NCBI RefSeq assembly: GCF_014650495.1
Contig: NZ_BMVB01000005.1
Location: forward strand, 62,001-126,000
Reading direction: 5' to 3'
Length of the DNA: 64,000 nt
From: Streptomyces cinnamoneus
Lineage (GTDB): Bacteria > Actinomycetota > Actinomycetes > Streptomycetales > Streptomycetaceae
Shown: one piece after another, positions 61,984 through 64,000 of the stretch
Layout: every line of letters begins with the position of its first letter
How positions within the stretch are numbered: the first letter of the stretch is position 1
The notes under the pieces: generated by a model
Database searches by the model: none
Told to the model about the DNA's origin: nothing
What the model saw: the letters and a program-made list of their open reading frames with translations, nothing else
Made by a program: the position numbers and the translations under genes

Positions 61984-62894
61984 ACCGAGCGTCCGGCATA
62001 GAAGTACCCGCAGAAATCACGATAACCCCCGCGGTTGCACGTTTCCGGATTCGTGATCCGGTTACCGCTGTTGTCATAGTCTCGGGCCGGCGTCCGGCCT
62101 GGCTTGTGCCCCCAGAAATTTCCGCTGTGGAACCTGTACCAGTGGTAGTCCTGCCCCGGCCAGACAACCAGTGCAGTGAGCCAACGGGGTTTCTCGCTGT
62201 CCGGCAGGCACTGGAAGCGCCGGACGAAGCCGTCGGCCAATGCGGCCTGTGTGACGTTCGGACAGGCCATGGTCCCGGTCTGGGCACCGTGCGCCCGGCC
62301 GGGCTGGGCGAAGGTGTCGGTGCGGATGTTGCGCGCGTAGTTGTAGCAGTTGTTGTTGGGCTGGACTTGCGGGGTGTTCCAGAAGCCGGGGTTGAACTGG
62401 CCGAATTCGATGTAGCAGGTGGCGGCCGGCGCGGTTTCCTGGGCAGTCGTGCGCAGGGGGTGCGCGGGGAGTGCCGGGGACCGGGTCCAGGTCGGCGGCT
62501 CGGCCTCGAAGGCGTTGATCTCACCGAGCACCAGCTCGCGCAGGTCATCGCTGAGCGGTGTCTGCTCGTGCTCGGCCAGCCGCGTGTCCGCGTGGCGGGT
62601 CATGCCTTCCACGACCCGGCGGGCCAGCTCGGCCGAGCGACCGAGATCACGGGCGCCCAGGGTGCCCAGGGCGAAGCTGCGGGGTAAGGACTCGGGCCAG
62701 GGCTCGTCGTCGCTGACAGCCGAGACCACGACCTCGCGATATCCGAGGCCGTCATATCCCGCCCCGGGTATCCCCACCGCTCCTTCCGCCGCATCGGCCA
62801 CATCCGACAACAGACTTCTCGCCACGCTCTCGTCCGTGATGATCCAGGACGGGTCGGGACGGCCGGAGAAAATACTGATGTCGATGCGCAGCAT
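61971..62894 (-). CDS. two-domain protein: 'FSGRP' module plus Cys-rich shell-matrix-like domain
   Basis: 307 residues. The N-terminal module (about 1-165) begins RIDISIFSGRPDPSWIITDE and has GYREVVVSAV, as in the gene before it. The C-terminal part (about 168-305) is rich in aromatic, Asn and Cys residues: CYIEFGQFNPGFWNTPQVQP, NNNCYNYARNIRTDTFAQPG, YHWYRFHSGNFWGHKPG, then DYDNSGNRITNP and RDFCGYFYAG. This part resembles the domain of mollusc insoluble shell matrix proteins and bacterial relatives, from memory. NCYNYA and YHWYR may be a Cys-His pair of a papain-like fold. ATG 62894 follows AGGAG. No signal peptide was seen. Confidence 0.7.
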   Translation of the reverse strand: MLRIDISIFSGRPDPSWIITDESVARSLLSDVADAAEGAVGIPGAGYDGLGYREVVVSAVSDDEPWPESLPRSFALGTLGARDLGRSAELARRVVEGMTRHADTRLAEHEQTPLSDDLRELVLGEINAFEAEPPTWTRSPALPAHPLRTTAQETAPAATCYIEFGQFNPGFWNTPQVQPNNNCYNYARNIRTDTFAQPGRAHGAQTGTMACPNVTQAALADGFVRRFQCLPDSEKPRWLTALVVWPGQDYHWYRFHSGNFWGHKPGRTPARDYDNSGNRITNPETCNRGGYRDFCGYFYAGRSVVIR

Positions 62895-63115
62895 GCCGAT
62901 GCTCCTCATCTACTGGGGGACTCGTGCCCCCTGTTGGTAGCATTGTCCAGTGAGCATGGTCAATCACTTGCACAGAAGTGATATCGATCCCCTCCGATTA
63001 GCTTTCGGGGCCGCGGTCGATGGATCAGAAAAACCGGCTCGCTTGAATTCTGAATTACCTCACCGATGCCTGTTCAGCGCCTTTACAGGTCGTTTCACTC
63101 GGGGAGCCTGCACCA

Positions 63116-63640
63116 TCACGGCCCCGGGACGACCCGGCGCCGGTAGATCGAACGCTGCAGGTGGTCCTTGGTCGGACCGGTGGTACGCCAGCACACGTGC
63201 CATTCGTCACGGGAGACGACGTCGAACGTTCCTTCATAGCTGTCCGCCGCACACGCGTGGGAGACCGTCCAGTGCCCCGTGCGCAAGTCCAGCTCGTGGA
63301 AGAACCGGCCGTCGGAGAACAGGACCTCACAGGTGCCGTCCGCGGCCGGGAGCAACATCAGGGTGCGGCCTGCCGGGCTCGTCGCACCCTCCCATTGCAG
63401 CTCTCCGTCCTCGGTGTGCACCAGCCGACCGTCGTCGGCCTCCCCGAACACCGCCGTGCCGTGGAACGATCCGCTGCGGTCCGCCGCCAGGTCGAACAAG
63501 ACGCGCTCGACGGTCCAGTCCCCCGTCAGATGAGCCACCGCATCGGACACCGGATACCGACCTGCTTCACTCACCGGCACCGGCGCCGGCTCCGGGCCCG
63601 AGGCGTGGACGGAAGATCGGTCGGGAACAGAAAACTGCAT
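63116..63640 (-). CDS. DUF6314-like protein
   Basis: 174 residues. A lipocalin-like beta pattern is visible: LTGDWTVERVLFDLAADRSG, FHGTAVFGEADD, HTEDGELQWEG, LFSDGRFFHELDLRTGHW and the closing VSRDEWHVCWRTTGPTKDHL. This fits the DUF6314 family of actinobacterial proteins of unknown role. The N-terminal ~35 residues are Pro/Ser-rich and not conserved-looking. The start ATG 63640 is uncertain, since no strong ribosome-binding site is seen. Confidence 0.75.
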   Translation of the reverse strand: MQFSVPDRSSVHASGPEPAPVPVSEAGRYPVSDAVAHLTGDWTVERVLFDLAADRSGSFHGTAVFGEADDGRLVHTEDGELQWEGATSPAGRTLMLLPAADGTCEVLFSDGRFFHELDLRTGHWTVSHACAADSYEGTFDVVSRDEWHVCWRTTGPTKDHLQRSIYRRRVVPGP

Positions 63641-63841
63641 CCCCCAATTACACCACCTGCCCCTACCCCATCCCGCTCTGGCGGGTGCCGGGTGAGCAGA
63701 GACGGAGGTCGACGGGCACGATCGGGCGGCGATTTCCGCCTCACCCACAAGGGGGAATCCACCGGATCCGCTGTCCGATGATCCGATGCACCGCTTGCAT
63801 GGACGCGTCACCCAAGAGCTACCGTCCATCAGGAGAGCAAC

Positions 63842-64000
63842 TTGGACCGCCGCGCCTTCCACCGCCGACTGATGTCCTTGGGCAGCTTCGCAGCAGCCGG
63901 GACGCTGCTCGGAATGCCGGCCACCGCGACCGCGGGTCCGCGGTACCGGAACGTCCTCTCCCCACCAGCCGGGTCCTCCCGACGGACAGTGGTGGAGTAC
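63842..64000 (+). CDS. 5' part of a Tat-exported protein (runs off the window)
   Basis: TTG 63842 is preceded by AGGAGAG at 6-nt spacing. The first ~53 residues form a twin-arginine signal: LDRRAFHRRLMSLGSFAAAG then TLLGMPATATAG. The mature protein begins just before the edge and cannot be identified. An ATG at 63872 (LMSLG) would remove the twin Arg and is therefore unlikely. Confidence 0.6.
   Translation, partial: MDRRAFHRRLMSLGSFAAAGTLLGMPATATAGPRYRNVLSPPAGSSRRTVVEY

Noticed and set aside
1..64000. tRNA, rRNA, riboswitch or CRISPR genes
   Set aside because: No cloverleaf with a TTCRANY-type loop, no conserved rRNA block and no regular repeat-spacer array was noticed by eye; a covariance-model search (tRNAscan, Rfam) would settle this.

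Overview
The window is high-GC actinobacterial DNA of the Streptomyces type. Genes are densely packed, many starts are GTG, many genes overlap by 4 bp (ATGA), exported proteins carry twin-arginine or Sec signals, and there are several TetR, LysR and GntR regulators, a SpoIIE-type phosphatase and an ECF sigma factor with a SnoaL domain. No rRNA, tRNA or CRISPR array was seen.

Region 1 (1-20 kb) is the distal half of a viomycin (tuberactinomycin) gene cluster. Its gene order matches the published vio cluster as I remember it: the 3' end of vioF, then vioG (A-PCP-C), vioH (type II thioesterase), vioI (PCP-C), vioJ (acyl-CoA-dehydrogenase-like desaturase), vioK and vioL (diaminopropionate supply and carbamoylation), vioM (stand-alone C), vioN (MbtH), vioO (A-PCP for beta-lysine) and vioP (lysine 2,3-aminomutase). 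The self-resistance kinase vph follows on the opposite strand, then the Rieske hydroxylase vioQ and the regulator vioR. vioF to vioP read as one coupled operon. Just beyond lie a secreted alkaline phosphatase, suited to removing the protective phosphate outside the cell, and a JmjC-like oxygenase whose role is open. vioA to vioE should lie upstream of base 1.

Region 2 (20-29.5 kb) holds a cyanate-detoxification locus (cynR divergent from cynT-cynS-deaminase), an Rrf2 regulator and an MFS exporter that share a near-identical candidate operator, a GlxA-type AraC regulator, a dienelactone hydrolase, an HxlR regulator divergent from a Gfo/Idh/MocA oxidoreductase, and two decayed genes: a truncated FAD oxidoreductase and a frameshifted GntR regulator.

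Region 3 (29.5-37.6 kb) is one large orphan type I polyketide synthase, ligase-ACP-KS-AT-DH-KR-ACP-TE, which looks complete in a single protein.

Region 4 (37.7-49.6 kb) is a stress and housekeeping accessory region: SpoIIE phosphatase, ferritin-like protein, SRPBCC lipoprotein or secreted protein, PPK2, two HTH-PPOX fusion paralogues on either side of a universal stress protein and a cyclic-nucleotide-binding protein, a metallo-beta-lactamase-fold enzyme, LysR, aldehyde dehydrogenase/TetR pair and a CGNR protein.

Region 5 (49.7-64 kb) contains an ABC-F ATPase preceded by a 9-codon leader ORF with a hairpin, a small conserved-looking protein, Tat-exported hydrolase and cupin proteins with a perfect TetR-type palindrome, a short graveyard with transposase and LysR scraps, an ECF41-type sigma factor whose predicted promoter faces the neighbouring SDR gene, a GH19 chitinase, a secreted double-psi beta-barrel protein, and two adjacent genes sharing an N-terminal 'FSGRP' module, one of them fused to a Cys-rich domain that resembles mollusc shell matrix proteins. 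The last gene runs off the edge.
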